The translations under genes and the position numbers were made by a program. The notes under the pieces are model-generated. The model saw only the letters and a list, made by a program, of their open reading frames with translations. It was not told where the DNA came from and searched no databases. DNA of 7,304 nt from Bacteroidota bacterium. Its GTDB lineage: Bacteria; Bacteroidota; Bacteroidia; B-17B0; Aurantibacillaceae. Where the stretch lies: the NCBI GenBank assembly GCA_947449125.1, contig CANFQR010000064.1, positions 1-7,304 of the forward strand, read 5' to 3'. This document shows positions 6,835 through 7,304 of the stretch, piece by piece (within the stretch, counting starts at the first letter, position 1; the number at the start of each line of letters is the position of its first letter).

Positions 6835-7304
6835 ATGAATCGCTTTAACAAAATATGTTTTATTTTATTTAGTTTTCTTGTAATAACATCTTGTAATTCA
6901 GACAAACCAAAAGTAAATACAGAAATTAAAAACACTGAACCTGAAAAACCACCTATTCCAATTTTGGACTATACTGTGTTAGCAACTCTGCCGCATGACA
7001 CAACTGCGTTTACCGAAGGGCTACTTATACACAATAATAAAATGTACGAAAGCACGGGTTCACCCTCACATCTGCCATATTTAAAATCTGTGTTCGGAAT
7101 TATCGATTCAAAAACAGGCAAATTAGAAATTAAAGCAGAAATAGATAAAAGTGTTTATTTCGGAGAAGGCATTGTAATTTTTAAAAACAAAATTTATCAG
7201 GTTACCTACCAAAATCAAACAGGATTTATTTATGATGAAAAAACCTTTAAAAAAACAGGTCAGTTTAATTATTCTAATAAAGAAGGTTGGGGCTTAACAA
7301 CAGA
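6835..7304 (+). CDS. Glutaminyl-peptide cyclotransferase family lipoprotein, 5' part
   Basis: The frame is open from ATG 6835 to the right edge: 156 residues plus two bases of a truncated gene. It begins with a lipoprotein signal peptide, a hydrophobic stretch at about 8-19 and the lipobox ITSC with C20 as the lipidated cysteine. A polar Lys/Glu/Pro-rich linker runs to about residue 42. The rest matches the plant/bacterial-type glutamine cyclotransferase family, a five-bladed beta-propeller that turns N-terminal Gln into pyroglutamate. The motifs are PHDTTAFTEG (53-62), YESTG (71-75), YFGEG (108-112), IYQVTY (120-125), GFIYDEKTF (130-138) and EGWGLT (150-155). Full members have roughly 260-350 residues, so about half is missing. 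The protein should be anchored in the periplasm or on the outer membrane. The 20-base gap after cysS, with no terminator, suggests read-through. Activity and substrates in this organism are inferred from the family. Confidence 0.9.
   Translation, partial: MNRFNKICFILFSFLVITSCNSDKPKVNTEIKNTEPEKPPIPILDYTVLATLPHDTTAFTEGLLIHNNKMYESTGSPSHLPYLKSVFGIIDSKTGKLEIKAEIDKSVYFGEGIVIFKNKIYQVTYQNQTGFIYDEKTFKKTGQFNYSNKEGWGLTT

Noticed and set aside
6744..6935. 63-residue open frame on the - strand across the cysS end and the lipoprotein start
   Set aside because: It covers the conserved end of cysS and the signal peptide of the next gene; no motif supports it.

Overview
The window looks like an AT-rich chromosomal segment of a Bacteroidota bacterium (Flavobacteriales/Sphingobacteriales-like; I cannot place it more finely). 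Three things suggest this. The gene order uppS-bamA-ompH-ompH is characteristic of that phylum. None of the six visible starts has a purine-rich Shine-Dalgarno sequence. All six visible stop codons are TAA. Every gene lies on the + strand and coding density is high. I see no tRNA, rRNA, CRISPR array, insertion sequence or prophage gene, and no intergenic stretch longer than about 100 bases.

Region 1 (1-4268) is an envelope-biogenesis cluster. It holds the C-terminal part of an undecaprenyl diphosphate synthase (uppS), a full-length outer-membrane assembly factor BamA starting one base after the uppS stop, and two tandem OmpH/Skp-type periplasmic chaperone genes 27 bases apart. UppS makes the C55 lipid carrier for peptidoglycan and surface polysaccharide. 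Skp-like chaperones carry unfolded outer-membrane proteins, and BamA inserts them. The cluster ends in a strong intrinsic terminator at 4287-4318. A 70-base gap before the first ompH may hold an extra promoter.

Region 2 (4369-5250) is a stand-alone regulator: an N-terminal MerR-type helix-turn-helix, a four-helix capping region with a W-x9-EH motif, and a C-terminal Rossmann-like domain with an E-x-H-x-x-G cobalamin-ligand motif. This is the architecture of CarH/LitR adenosylcobalamin-dependent light-sensing repressors. It is the most interesting gene here because no carotenoid, photolyase or cobalamin gene is in view.

Region 3 (5351-7304) holds cysS (cysteinyl-tRNA synthetase, complete, with its zinc ligands and HIGH/KMSKS motifs). 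Twenty bases later comes the start of a lipoprotein of the glutaminyl-peptide cyclotransferase family, which runs off the right edge.

Most of the window is conserved housekeeping sequence. I found no convincing undescribed multi-gene system. The points worth following are the CarH-like regulator and its divergent residues, the unusual BamA C-terminus, the repeat-tailed second OmpH, and a few candidate control elements.
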